The translations under genes were made by a program, and so were the position numbers. A stretch of 64,000 nucleotides of DNA from Lutjanus erythropterus (Eukaryota; Chordata; Actinopteri; Lutjaniformes; Lutjanidae), in NCBI GenBank assembly GCA_020091685.1, contig CM034595.1, positions 26,211,564-26,275,563 of the forward strand, read 5' to 3'. Positions 45,243 to 57,430 of the stretch are shown piece after piece (within the stretch, counting starts at the first letter, position 1; every line of letters starts with the position of its first letter). The notes under the pieces were generated by a model. It made no database searches. It was not told where the DNA came from and worked only from the letters and a program-made list of their open reading frames with translations.

Positions 45243-45494
45243 CAATATCTTAGAAGTGTCTTCTTGTGATAAAAATGCTTCCTGCGTGATCTCAGTTGAA
45301 AATATGCAAATAACACTGGCAGTAGATGAAACAAGAATTTGGTCCACATTTTCAGTATTCTGACAGACCTTTTAATTGTGATTTGTGCTGTAATAATTGT
45401 TCCCGTTCAGTGATTTGAGGTCTCCTCTGCTGCTGGCTTGCTGTTTCTCTGAATGGCCCTGTGCCAGTAGGGTCAGCAGTGAAGTCATGCGGGT

Positions 45495-48400
45495 TTAGGA
45501 GAGAGGGCACGTTTTCTTCTTCTTCGGGCGCGAGACATTGGTTGCTTTGGTGATGGCATCCATGAGCATTTTGGAGATACACTGTGGAGCCTCTTCTGAA
45601 GATTCACGGCAACAGCGGCGGACAGCTGGAGGAGCGGCCTTCTTTGATGAACACAGTGTTCCTGAGGTTTCCTTCAGCTGATTTCATGAGAAAAAAAGGA
45701 CAGGTGGATGAGAAATAGCATTAGAAAATCTTAATTTTGAGTTAATAGCTCTTAAACTTTCATTTAGAAATATTACACTTAAAATTTTTCCAGCCCAGTC
45801 TTCTGATTGGCTAGAGATTTAACTTTCTCACGTAACTCACCTTTTGCTCCAAACAGCTGGTCTTGTCTTGGTCAGGCAGGGGGCAGCATTGGGTCATGAA
45901 GATCTTCAGAGGGAAACCAACAGGGAACCTGTAACACAGCAACATCCTCACTATGTTTCTAACTTCACACTGTTCACAGGTTGTGTGTGGACTATGACAA
46001 TAAGATATATTTCAGCATATTAAGCTGCTTGAGATTCATTTATTTTCTAGAAATTGTACTTAGGCCAAACAAAAAACACCAAGAAGGAGGAGTTTCAGAG
46101 ATGACAAAGGTACACACAGTCTTTACTCAACTTGTGTAAAAACAAAAGATTCTAGTAAAAGCAGAAGTACTCATTCAGCTTATTTACTCAAGTAAAAGTA
46201 AAAAAGTACAGGCTCTGAAATGTACTTAAAATATAAAAGTAAAAAGTAGAACTCTGAAGGACATTTATACAGGCTGTTTCTAAGCAAAGCTAAGTGAACG
46301 TTCAAATCTCTTGTTATGTCTTTTACGTCTTTTTTGTCTTGTTGCATGTTTTATGTCCTGTTACTTTTTTTCACATTGTTTTTCATCTTGTTAAGTCTTT
46401 TATGTCTTGTTAAGTCTTTTACATCTTCTACATCTTGTTATTTTTGTCTGGTTATGTGTTTTAATTTTTGTCACATCTTGTTACATTTTTTTTGTCTTGT
46501 TATGTCTTTTATATCTTGTTATTTCTCTTACATCTTTTTTGTCTTGTTACATTTTGTTAATTCTCATTACATGTTTTAAGTAAAAAAGAGTAAGAAGGTT
46601 TGAAAATGTAAAGAGCAGAAAGAACAGATATTTGTGTTAAAATGTAGGGTGTAAAAGTAAAAAGTTGTTGGAAAAATAAATACTCAAGTACAGTACTGAT
46701 ACCTGAAAACTCTACTCGAGTAAAGTATCAAAGTATTTGTAGTTTGTTATTTCCCACCTCTGAAGAGGATGAAGAAGACAGACAGAAACACAGATTAAAG
46801 GATAGATGTGGGAGGTACTCTCTTACTTCTTTTTGATGATCTTGTGAGTCTCACAGATTTTGTTAAGTGACGGTTCCTCAGCAGCAGAAGTCATATTATA
46901 ATGTGGGTCAGGAGAAATGTTTTGGAAACAGCTGAATCGATCATTTGCTCCATTATCCGTGGAACAACATTGGAAATCCACCTGTTTACCCACGCAAAAC
47001 CTGTCAAGCTCGTCACGCCACTAAAATATAAAAGGAGAAAACATGAGAAGGTACCAAAAGGGGCTAAATTAAGCAAAAACATTTATGTTTGTAGGTTTCC
47101 TGTTTTACCTTCTGATCAGCACAGTTGAGCACATCCTGCTTCTTTTTGCAGCACTGTTTGAATCCCTTTTCTATACGATTAACGGTCTTTGCCTGACGAG
47201 CCAGGAGTTCGTAGCCTACACCTGGCAGGCACTTGACAGTGTAGAGGGGGCGGAGCTTCTGGTTGAGACACAGTGAGTCGATGGCATCAGCAGTGGGTCG
47301 TCCAGGAGGAAAGTTGATGTCAGCTTTTTGGGAGGCAGATGGTTTCTTCGCCTTCTTTCTTTTGTTTCCTGTGACGCTGTAAGGAGTCACCACTCTCCTG
47401 TAAAGTATGAGGCATAAATGTGTTTTGCAATGTGAGGTTCCTGAATAATACTTCTCTCTTGCTTCTTTTCACATCACTTTGTTTAATTTGTCTTTAACAG
47501 ATAAGTTTGGTGTTGCTCTATCTTTGTCTCGTTGTCTTCAACGAAAAGACCAAAATCACTGTTTTCCTTTTAGACCAAGGTTGCTCTGTATTTTACAGTT
47601 CACTGATAAGACAGAAAAAGATTATGTCTTATCAGTATACTGTCACATAACATGACCCAGACGGACACACAGCCTCGTCATTCATCTGAATGCTCCACTC
47701 CATTGATGCAGTGGGGGTTTCAATGCTGAGGGCTCTGGCAAAAAAACAGTGTTGTCATGAAGCATGAAGAAATTCTACAGTGCAACATGATCCAGCAAAT
47801 AGATGTGTTGGTCAATCAAATGTTCTGTGGAACATATAAAATGATTGCTTCTATAAAAACTTTAAAGAGCAGTAAAATCCATCCTCATGATAAACCACTG
47901 TGGACTGTTTTGGTGTCTGATAAGCCTTCAAACTTACGGATCATACTTTACTGCACTTCCTTGATCATGTCTTATTGTTGTCACTGGTGACTGAACTGCT
48001 CATCAATGCAGCCCGGTGCATATTTAGCCTCATTTCCAGTACATGTTAGGACTCCACACAACATTTTTTTTGTTATCCATTACAGCTAGTCACTGTCACC
48101 TGGTACTTTTTTGGTATCATTGCAGTTGAGGTTCTGTTCAAGCTGAGTTGATACTAACAGGTGGCATGAAAAAACTGCAGACCATTAATTGGTCGTTAAT
48201 TCGTAGTTAATAATATAAGATTTAAATTACAAAAAATAATTGTATAATTGAAAATATTTTTTTTAATAATTATTTTCAATATTTTACAAACCATTATGGT
48301 CTTTAACAGAAGTAATTAATTTGACTTTTACAGCTTACAAATACTCTCAAGAAAGAAACACATCACAAATCAAACAGATTTCAGTGCATCTCTTTATTTT

Positions 48401-51400
48401 TTTTTAATATATATTCATATTTTTAACTGTCTCAGAGATCTTGGCCAGTGTTGAGACTGTGTAAGTCCAGGCAGCATCTGAGATCTGACGTAGGGCAGTT
48501 AAACTGGACCTGGAGGTAAATAAATGATAAAAATAGAACCATTGTAGTGACCTTTTGCAGGTTTTAAATTGTGCAACGTTTGGTCTGTACAATAAAAGCA
48601 AATGCTTAAAATTTGAACGTATAATACGCACTTAAGTAACACGTTTTTAAACATGTTAAAGAGGAGAACACTGCTAATCACCTGCTTTTAGGTTTTATGC
48701 ACTGGTGTTAAAATGTGTCAGCATGTTTCACAGTTTAACAGCTTTGAGATAAAATGTACTGTTAACTTGTGTTAATTTTGAAAAAACAGCTTAACCTTCT
48801 GATTCTGAGATGGCCTAAGAGATGAAGCCACTGACAGCACCCCAACAACAGAAAAAAACTTATGAAGATATTGGTGAATGAGGCCCAATGTTCAACATAT
48901 TAAAAGCTGCTATAGACACTTCTGGAGACCTTTATTATCATTCTTCAATCTAACTGATTTATAGGAACTTAATGATGCTACTTAAGTAAGACTTGATTGT
49001 CAGCATCAACATTTTTATTGGTGCTCATTCGATTTATTTCCCTGCATACCTCTGGCAAGTGTTGGGATCAAAGTTGAAGCTGGCACTAGAGGGAAGCAGT
49101 GGCATCGGCACCTCCTCTGTTGGCTCGTAGTTTGGGTTTGGAGCGTTGTTGTGGAAGCAGTTCAGCCTGTCACTGCCTCTCTGTCTGCAACACTCATAAA
49201 GGCGATCCTTTACCGATGAGTCCTCCTCACAGAAGGATTCGACTGACAGCTTCCACTGTAGTAGGCACATAAAAATAACACAGACAGTCAAGGTGAATTA
49301 AATCCTTTAATGCAGACATAATGTCTGCGTGCCTGAGGCCGTATACTGAGTGAATGCAACACCTGCAATTATGTAGAGCATCAAAAATGAAAAACAAACA
49401 AGGTAAGAGGAAGGCGATAAGATTAAAGTAATGCTTTATTCCCTGAAGAATTTGAGACAGGTTTGTTGACTGCTCCACTGGTGCTCATGCCAAGGCCTGT
49501 CTGTTATGTCAGGCTGGGCTGCATATAATGGGCTTTATCAACTGGAAACGCCAAAGGCCCAAGGACTTTGTTTTAGAAATGCAAGCACGATCATCTCTGA
49601 AATGTGAGGAATGTTTCATACCCTTTTTGTATCTGGGGCAATACAAAAACATGCAAAAAAGACTGTGTTTGGTTTGGGTATATGACACCAGGATTACTAC
49701 ACGACAGCCTCAGTTAGTATGAATATAAACTTATAAACGTTGGAAATAACATGACATCTATAAGAGTCCTCCTCCACATGACGTCTTAAGTGGATAACAT
49801 TTAGTAACAGGAAATCATGATGGTTTGGGATCCAATTTTGTCTCCTCAGTGTATAATATTATGTTTTCGTTATGTTCCGCTTCTTGAGAAAGTAACTGTG
49901 TTTAGACAAATGAGAAGAAAACCATAAGAGTACACTCAGTCGAGTGCAGAACTCTGCTGGGCAACAGATTTTTACGTGAAGCACCTACTGCAAAGCCACC
50001 ACAACTGCCAGCTGCAACTTGTGGAAATTTGCAATGTTTTGAATAAATTTTTTGGATTGAGTAATATAGTAAAAGTTTTCTAATCTAGATGCATGCCACG
50101 TTTTCAATCAAGTCTTCTGAATTACTAACTAGAATAACAATATAATAGATATAGAAATCTACATTTTTGGAGAAACTCACAAAAGCTGAAAGTTGGTAGA
50201 GCATTTTTACTCTAGCAGTTGTTGATCACTTGGCCAAGGAGTGAGGAGTTAGCAGTCAGTATACGAGAGTCAGTAAAAAAGGTTTTTAAGGGTTTTTCAA
50301 AACTTGTGTATCACTGCAACCACAAGAGCAGCATACAGTCAAAAATGTGCACAGAAAATATTAAGCTGATAGGTCCAATAGTATGCAAGATTAACTGCAG
50401 AACTGTCACTTGCACAACCAAATGCATGATCCCTTCCAGACATAACAAAGAGGAATAAACCAAGAGGAGGAGAATTAGGGCAGGATGACACAAACTATCA
50501 CATCACACACACACGCAAACACACATCCTCATTTTCTATTTATAAAGAGAGACAATTGCTGATTCGGTTCTGGGAGCTGTTGTGAAAACTCACCGCCTGT
50601 GTGGCGCAACACAGTGTCACTTCTCTTCCCCATGTCTCATTCCCGTTGCAGCATGTGCTAAACCAGGCCTCGGCATTATTGACAGCACTGGCCCTCCGCC
50701 TCTGCTGGCCAAAACCAGAGGCAGGAAAGTAAGAACTGGAGTAGGTGGGACGACGGTCTCCATGGAGACAGATGGCTTCAATATTGTCAGAGGATGGCCG
50801 AGCAAGGGGGAACTGAACAGGATAGTCCAGGACGGGAGGACCACCAAAAGAACGGGGCCCGAAACTTGGATGACCTGAGAGCAAAGGATGGGAATCATAT
50901 GATTATTCGACTCTTGTACAGTAGGATATACAAATGAAGAAAAACTGTAAAAAAAAAAAAAGTAAAATGGATACAAACGGCCTCTAGGTTTCAAGACTCC
51001 TGGTCTGGAAATCCCTGAAAGAATAAAGACTGTATTATTAAACAGCACTGTTCAAGTGTTTTCTTTATATTTGGGGAAGTAAGGCAGAAAAGATGAGGAA
51101 GAAAGAGACAGCAAGAGACAGAAGCAATAGCAGACACTGAATTTAGGTAGATGCTTACCTGTCTCACTCAGGGTGTCATACTGTTCGTCTGGAGACATCA
51201 CCTGTCCTATGAACTCTATTAACACAAAACAACAAACAAAGGACGATGGTTAGGAGTTAGGTTGTATGATTCATTATGTCAGGCAGTCAGTGTGACAAAT
51301 GTTTCAAGTGGACATGCAGCTATGTCAAAACAAGGTCATAACAACAGATAAAAAAGACAAGCAGTACCCTTGGTATCAAAGAGCGTTGACAAGTCCACCT

Positions 51401-53888
51401 CTCTCTGCAACACTGGTGAAGCTGGTTGTTGCATCTCTGAAAGACATTAACTATTTATTACAAAAAATAAGAACATTCAACAGAGTCTTAAATACTAGGG
51501 CTGCTCAATTAATCAAAATATTATCAAAATCACAGTATGGCTGAGTACAATATCCAAATCGCAGAAGCTGCAATTTTTTGATACAGATACCCAAAGAGAT
51601 GCCTTTAGATGCCTTATTCCTACTAATGGTGAATCATCTTGCAATTCCAATATCTGTCACAATATGATTTTTTTAAACATATTTTTACCATATTGTATGG
51701 CCATGTTAAATGCTTAGGTTTTAACTGTACTTCTATACTTGAACCAAAGGGGGTAGAATTGATTAGAAATCATTTTGATCAAAAGAAGTAAACAATTCCT
51801 TTGAACGGCTGTTGAACCCTTTTTTAATTATAACGATTATTGTTAATGATTGATAAAAATTGGAAGGTATAAATGTTTTTCATCTTCTGAAGGGGGATAA
51901 GCCAGAATCAGTTAAGGTAGATACAATGATGAAAACACGGTTATGAATATTATATTACATTTCTGCCAACAGATCCTTGTCTCACACTTGACTTTTAAAG
52001 GGGACGTCTAACAATTTAGTACATCACCATAAATAAATAGATTAGAATAAGAGCTCCGGAGCTCCAGAAGACATTACACAGTCATTTTTCAAAGGTTAAG
52101 TAGCACTCTCTGAGACGAGCAAACTGAGTTTCATGAGTAAAATCAGTGGAGAGCTCCTTAAACCTAAATCTCAAACTCAAGTCCCGATGTTAAAGTAGCC
52201 TCTGGAAGCAATCAGAGCTGGCCAAATGCCACTCTGAAGAGCTGAGATTCTAACTGGTCCTTGCACAGATACTGCACTAGTATGTGAACACACACACACC
52301 TTGCATGATTTTGTCAAGGTCAAAGGTGACATCGTGCTGCTCAAAGTCACGCTCATCTGGAAAAGATGGAGAGAAAGAGAGAGAGAGGAAGAGAGGAAGA
52401 GAGAGAGAGAGGGGGGCAGAAAGCCAGACAAAGTTATGAAACATTGCTTCTCATTAATGCAAAAACTATACTAAGAGACGGCCAGTGGTGGAAGAACTAT
52501 TCCTTTATTTACAGTAAAGCTGCAACGATTACTTGAGCAATCTATCAGTCGACTGAAATAAAATTAGTTGCCAACTATTTCAATTATAAATGAACTGTTT
52601 CAGTCTTTTTTCAAGGTAAAAATGTCAAACATTTGCTGTTTCCACCAGCTTAAATGTAAGAATTTGCTGCTTTTCTTTGTCATTTATGACAGCAAATGAA
52701 GAGTTTTTGGATCTTGGATTGTTGGCTGGACAAAAGAAGCAATCTGAAGATGTCAGTTTTCCAATTTTATAGACTAAACAATTAGTAGATTAATTGTGAA
52801 AATAATTAACAGATTGATCAGTAATGAAAGTAATTGTTAGTTGCACTGCAAAATAAAAAATACATATTTTTCCCCTGGCTTGTTTAGTTATTTATCCAGT
52901 TAGAGTTTTTTTGGTGTGATGCACCATACAGATGTCTGGCTCCTCTCCAATACAATAGAGCTAAATGGCACAAGTCCTGTGATGCTCAAAGTGCCAAAAT
53001 ATGCATTTGAAAAATTCAAAACCAGCATCTCTTTCCAAAAATCATGACACGGTTGCTCAAGACAATCCACAGACCTTGTTGTGAGCAGTTTAATATACGA
53101 ACTAGAAGGAAACTAGTCCTGGACAAATAAAGTCTGAGGATTATCTTGAGTACACACATGTATATGTGTGTAATGGCTCAGCTTTTTCAAAACTTTGAGC
53201 ACCACAAGCTGAGGTCCATTTAGTCCCAAAATACTGGAGAGAAAGCAGAGTTCTCTACAGCTGATATCTACAAAACTTTGCAACTCACACCAAAAAAATC
53301 CAGATGGATAAACAGCACTAGAGACCAGGGGAAAAATATGTATTTTTGATTTGGGGGGTGAACTGTCCCTTTAAATATTACACATAATAGGATATATTGT
53401 TAGAAATTTTAATTTTGTTGTTTGGCTGAGATAGAGCTAGTTTTCAGTATTTGCATTCTATTTGTTAATAAACTACAACACCGCCTCATACTCTCTTACC
53501 TCACAATAAGCATGTACATAACAAATATTTAGGTTAAGCATAACTGAAAACTGCACTTAAGTAAGTAAGTAAGTAATTGTACTTAGTTACATTCGTTCCA
53601 CCACTGGAGACATCAGAACAGACATGTAAATTAAAGTCTTTTAAAGTGTATTTGCTGCAGGATTCATGTCAGTAGGTTCACAGGCGACATAAACACACTT
53701 CTATCAGCTCAGGCGAACAAAAATGGAGTCTGGCTCTCAGCCAAGAAGCAAACGCAACATTTTCTAAGAACAACAAAGAGGGGAATAACAACCACGCAGT
53801 ACCAACCTTTGGATGCTGAGCTCAGTAAAAACAACACAAACGCGGTGGAGCAGAGCAGAACCCGAGAGGACCCCTTTGCAGACCTCAT
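45495..53888 (-). CDS. ecm1: Extracellular matrix protein 1, eleven exons
   Basis: Exons, in transcript order: 53888-53807, 52356-52300, 51436-51368, 51215-51159, 51014-50979, 50874-50594, 49255-49050, 47397-47109, 47020-46827, 45928-45841 and 45677-45495. They join in frame to 513 residues (human 540). Residues 1 to about 24 are a signal peptide with a hydrophobic core (VLLCSTAFVLFLLSS). The ECM1 repeat hallmark, FP-x(2)-RP-x(2)-D-x-I-x(2)-C, appears twice: FPLARPSSDNIEAIC near 122-136 and FPPGRPTADAIDSLC in the eighth exon. Paired cysteines (CC) recur after each, as in YECCRQRGSDRLNCFHNNAP. ECM1 is a secreted glycoprotein that binds matrix proteins. The tail is basic (RPKKKKTCPLS). Exon 5 is only 36 bases with a weak donor (C|GTTTGT). 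Confidence 0.92.
46095..46765. mobile_element. Dispersed element with internal tandem repeat in ecm1 intron
   Basis: Typical phrases are 'tttactcaagtaaaagtaaaaaagtac' on the left and 'ctcgagtaaagtatcaaagtattt...tttcccacctctg' on the right. These fit the fish family also seen at 15012-15500. Its middle (46316-46565) is a private tandem array. It lies in the intron between exons 46827 and 45928. Confidence 0.55.
46316..46565. repeat. Imperfect tandem array of a ~19 bp T-rich unit
   Basis: The unit is close to 'cttgttatgtcttttacat' and repeats about a dozen times with drift. It lies inside the dispersed element at 46095-46765. The resulting open frame is an artefact of composition. Confidence 0.75.
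48404..48509 (-). other. Exon-like segment in ecm1 intron 7 (alternative last exon or exon relic)
   Basis: On the minus strand a good acceptor (TTTACCTCCAG) precedes 1 + 34 codons in the phase that fits the upstream donor at 49050, then TAA, then AATAAA at 48398-48393. If used, it would end ecm1 after residue 262 with a 35-residue tail (R + SSLTALRQISDAAW...). A second frame of the same DNA reads FNCPTSDLRCCLDL, which has the paired-cysteine look of ECM1. It could be a decayed ECM1 exon instead, or chance. Confidence 0.3.
51492..51720. repeat. Partial copy of the 'agggctgc' inverted-end element
   Basis: 'tactagggctgctcaattaatcaaaatattatc' followed by 'cacaatatgatttttttaaacatattttt' parallels 41662-41985. 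It lies in the ecm1 intron between exons 52300 and 51436. Confidence 0.45.
52484..53607. mobile_element. Nested repeat: outer 'cagtggtggaa' element interrupted by two others
   Basis: The outer ends are 'ccagtggtggaagaactattc' on the left and 'acattcgttccaccactgg' on the right, which are inverted repeats of CAGTGGTGGAA. Inside are a 'gctgcaac'-family copy (about 52513-52850) and then a second copy of the MITE at 4146 (about 52850-53374, ending 'ggtgaactgtccctttaa'). The whole block lies in ecm1 intron 1. Confidence 0.65.
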
Positions 53889-53894
53889 GTTGTC

Positions 53895-53920
53895 TGTCCT
53901 GTCCTGTCCTGTCCTGTCCC
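53895..53920 (-). repeat. ecm1: (GGACA)n pentamer repeat in ecm1 5' UTR
   Basis: Five tandem pentamers (the last one variant) sit immediately upstream of the ecm1 start codon, ending within about 10 bases of the ATG. Confidence 0.8.
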
Positions 53921-54076
53921 GTGCTGTTTGTGCTGACTGTCCTCGCACAGAGAGAGAGCAGAGGCCGCCCAGGAAAACACGCCGCTCGGCTCTGCAGGGC
54001 TGCGCTCAGACGGAGCCGGTAATTGGTCCAACAGACGCTGCTGCGCTGTCCGTCTGCAACAAACCCGAGCAAACAG

Positions 54077-54083
54077 TTTTTAT
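54077..54083 (-). promoter_or_regulatory. ecm1: Possible TATA-like box of ecm1
   Basis: CCATAAAAAC on the minus strand lies about 190 bases upstream of the start codon, where a start site near 54,050 would give a 5' UTR of about 160 bases. It is a composition-based guess. Confidence 0.3.
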
Positions 54084-55809
54084 GGTGGTTGTGAGGTTTC
54101 AGGGGGGGGCTGAGGCGAAGAGAAGGAGAGAGGGAGGGTAAAAGTTTTTCAACATGACTCATAAATGATCCGTCTAGGGTGCTGCTGTGTTATGGTGCTC
54201 ATATATGGGAAATTAGGATTAAGTCTAGAAAGAAAGATGATGTGGACATGACTGCTCTTAAAACAATTAACTCGTTAGTCATTTCCCTGTTATTAGTTAT
54301 TACTATGATTATCACCTTTTTTTACTGAGCCAACCAGCAGTTGTTGTTGAAACAAACAAGTCTGGGCTGCAAACTAATTACTGCACTAATTTTACTTCAT
54401 TTGTCCAGGGCTGTATCTAGCTTTTTGGGGGCCCAGGCAAAATGTTTTTGTTGTTTTTGTTTTTGTTTTGTTTGTTTTGGTTTTTTTGGGGGGGGAGGGG
54501 GGTATTTTTTGAAACTTTAGTGGAGGGGATTCCAAGTGCTCTAAAGTGGTTCATGGACAGGCATTTAACATTTAATACATTGCATCTGGCAAACTAAATG
54601 GAAAGGAGGCTAGATCTGTGAAAATTCCATAAGGGTCGCGGGCTGCTGGAGCGTATCCCAGCTGACATTGGGCGTTTGGGGTTCACCCTGGACAAGTCAC
54701 CAGTTCATCGCAGGGCTTAAATGATCGGAATAAAATTTTTAATAAATTCTACTAAACTAATTGTATATAAAAATATAAATATCCCAACTAGGTGCTAGCA
54801 TTCTTGCAAACTGTGCTCATGTGAGTTACTTAGTGACATGTGAAGTAAAGTGTTCCCGCTGATCTCTTCACAGTGACAGTCTTACTTTGAATAGCCACGG
54901 GGATCATGAACGGCAGATCTGCTGCTGAACACAGATCATCATTACATCACACTGTCTGAGGGGCCCTGGTGGCTTTGGGAGACCTATGCAACAGCATGGT
55001 CTGCATATGGCAAGAAATGGCCCTGGTTATGTCACACAGGTAATGACAAATAAATTATTTACACTTTATCAAATACTTCTTATACATAGCAGACCTTTAC
55101 GGACAGTAATATTTAAAAAGTTAAATGCATTTATGCACATGGTTTCTTGCGATATCCAATCTAAAAAAAAGTACATATGTGTAAAAGTTTGTTCATCTCA
55201 AAGCAACAAAATTAATCATATAACAAATTTAATAAAGTTTGATGGGGAAAAAAGATCCTGTCCCTTCTGAAGGCCGTTCTGATTTTTTCTATGGCCCACA
55301 AGAAAACCAGTCTGCAAATCAGGCTGGAATGTGCGTGATATGATAAGACTAAGATACATATCTCTGAGCTCCCTTAAGGGCATCTGATCAATAGACTATA
55401 TGATCTGAACCAGTGTCGGTACGTCTTTTAGGTGCTGTGGTTCACTACAATAGGATTACTCTGCACCTGCCATTGGCTCAGTCACACCTCACGTTGTTCA
55501 GTGGGCTGGTGTGCTAACAACAAGCCTCAAAGAGACATGAAGTTGATTGTGAAAAGCTCAGTTTTTAGAGCAAAACAGACTGAAGTATTTATGGACTCAG
55601 CAGCAACAAGCAATAAACAACTGTGTTTATTGTGCAATGGGTGTGTTTTTGTTTTGAAAGAATTCCAATGTGAAGAGGCACAAGTTAAATCATGGTTAGT
55701 TTTCCTGAGGGCTGAGAGGAATTTATCACTTAACTATACACTATAAGAGTTTTTTAGCAATTAATTGACAAAGATCCCCCAGTGATTAAGTCCTGCTGTA
55801 AATTATTAT

Positions 55810-55970
55810 AATGAAAAACCTTCTCAAAATAATGTTTTAGTATCTCAAAATGAAAACTTAGACATCAAATCATTATTTTGATTCAATTTCTCATTATTCT
55901 GAGATTATTTTGGGATGCTAATGCATTATTTTGAGATAGTAGCACATTTTTTGAGACACTAAGTCATTAC
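55810..55970. repeat. Imperfect tandem 'cattattttgagata' repeat
   Basis: Phrases such as 'atcattattttgattcaa', 'tcattattctgagattattttg' and 'gcattattttgagatagta' recur with a period of roughly 18-30 bases. Confidence 0.6.
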
Positions 55971-57430
55971 AGTGTGTTACAGAATCTTTTTTTCATCACA
56001 TTGGCAGAAATGTGCTTCCATACAGAGCAGCAGTATTTCCTGTCTCAAGTCTAGGTTAATGTAAGTATAGTTAATGCATTTTGTTTAACCCTCCCAGCCC
56101 TGCTTGTCTTTCAAAGTTCACACCCATGTTTATAACACAGGCTTTCTGCTAAATATTATTCCACCCTGACTGACAGACTGAGCTGAATCTGTAATACGTA
56201 AACTGAACTTGATGTCAGATATCAGTGGAATGCTCCTTTAAATACTTGAAAAAAGATAGATGGGAGTTTTTAGTTTGTTTTTAGTACAGAGCTGAAAAAC
56301 CGATGTCTCAACAAGAGGAATATGGAATTAGAAAATAAAAGCACTATCAAGATAATTCTTTTAGTTACCTCGATTTTAAATATTCTCCATCTGGCACACT
56401 GCATTTGATATTTCTTGTTTGTTTTGGCCTTAAATTCCTTGTAATCTCACCCTGAGTTTGAGTCCAGGGTTATCCTGGCCTCACAGATTCCAGTCTAAGA
56501 GACAGACCGTGACCTCCGCACAACCCCTCCCACCATTTTCTCATAAAAAAAAAGACAAATTAGACCAGAGAAGTACTCCCTGTGCAGCTGCAGACTGTAC
56601 TTTAATGGGTTTCCATGGTTTGCTCGCTATAGGCCACAATTTAAGCATATTCGCACAGGATTATCGTGCTTCTGCTGCTGCTCTGCCCACAGCTCTTTCC
56701 ATCGTATACAGTAGATATCAGGATCAAAGTTTTCAGTTTGTGGCTGTGAGTGATGGGGGTCCGGAAACTGTTCAGAAGTGTTTGTCCCGGGTAAAAATTC
56801 CCCCGAGAGGTCAGAGAGCAAGGAATGGCAAACAAACCCAGGCGGGGCTGCAGCGCACTCCCTCTCATACCCATACTGGAGAAAGAAGGCTGCTTTTTGT
56901 CAGGAAAGTGTTGTGACAATTTACTGAAACAGATTTAGCAGTTTTTCTTTAAGGCTGTAAGACTGCTGAAACCTGTTTTTAATGCTCAAAATATGAGCAA
57001 GAGTTGGCAGTACTGTTTGATTACATTGACTGTGGCCAGTTTCTAGTTTCTTGTCAGCTCAAGTGAGATCAATTCCATGTCTCTTTGGACTTTACCAGCC
57101 AGTTTCTTAACACAAAAGAAAAAGTCAAAACTCTAGGTACTCTATACTCTATGTATGTTCTACTACTATGTAGAACAACTTAACTGTTGGTCCACCATGT
57201 TTTCAGCTTATGGCCTTCATCAGGTTCATCATGAAACACATTACAAACAACATTTAAAGTTCTACAAGGAACTTTTTTGTTGTGTTGATTTTGGAAGCCC
57301 TTAAGGACAAATGTGGGAGTGTTTCCACTTCCATAACCCCAAAACATAACATCAAGAATAAAAATTATCTGAAGAAAAATCTCCTGCAGTTCTGGTCTGT
57401 TTGCCAACCCAGTGGCAGGAATTCATAATA

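Noticed and set aside
46316-46579. An 87-codon hydrophobic open frame that looks like a membrane protein
   Set aside because: It is a translation of the T-rich tandem array at 46316-46565, so the hydrophobicity is compositional.
53764-54162. Overlapping open frames on both strands around the ecm1 5' end
   Set aside because: These come from the GC-rich first exon, 5' UTR and pentamer repeat. Only the frame starting at 53888 gives a signal peptide that splices into ECM1.
56458-56916. A 152-codon open frame on the plus strand between ecm1 and rorc
   Set aside because: Composition is unlike the real exons, the frame has no recognisable domain, and part of the opposite strand is equally open. 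It has no splice signals tying it to a gene.
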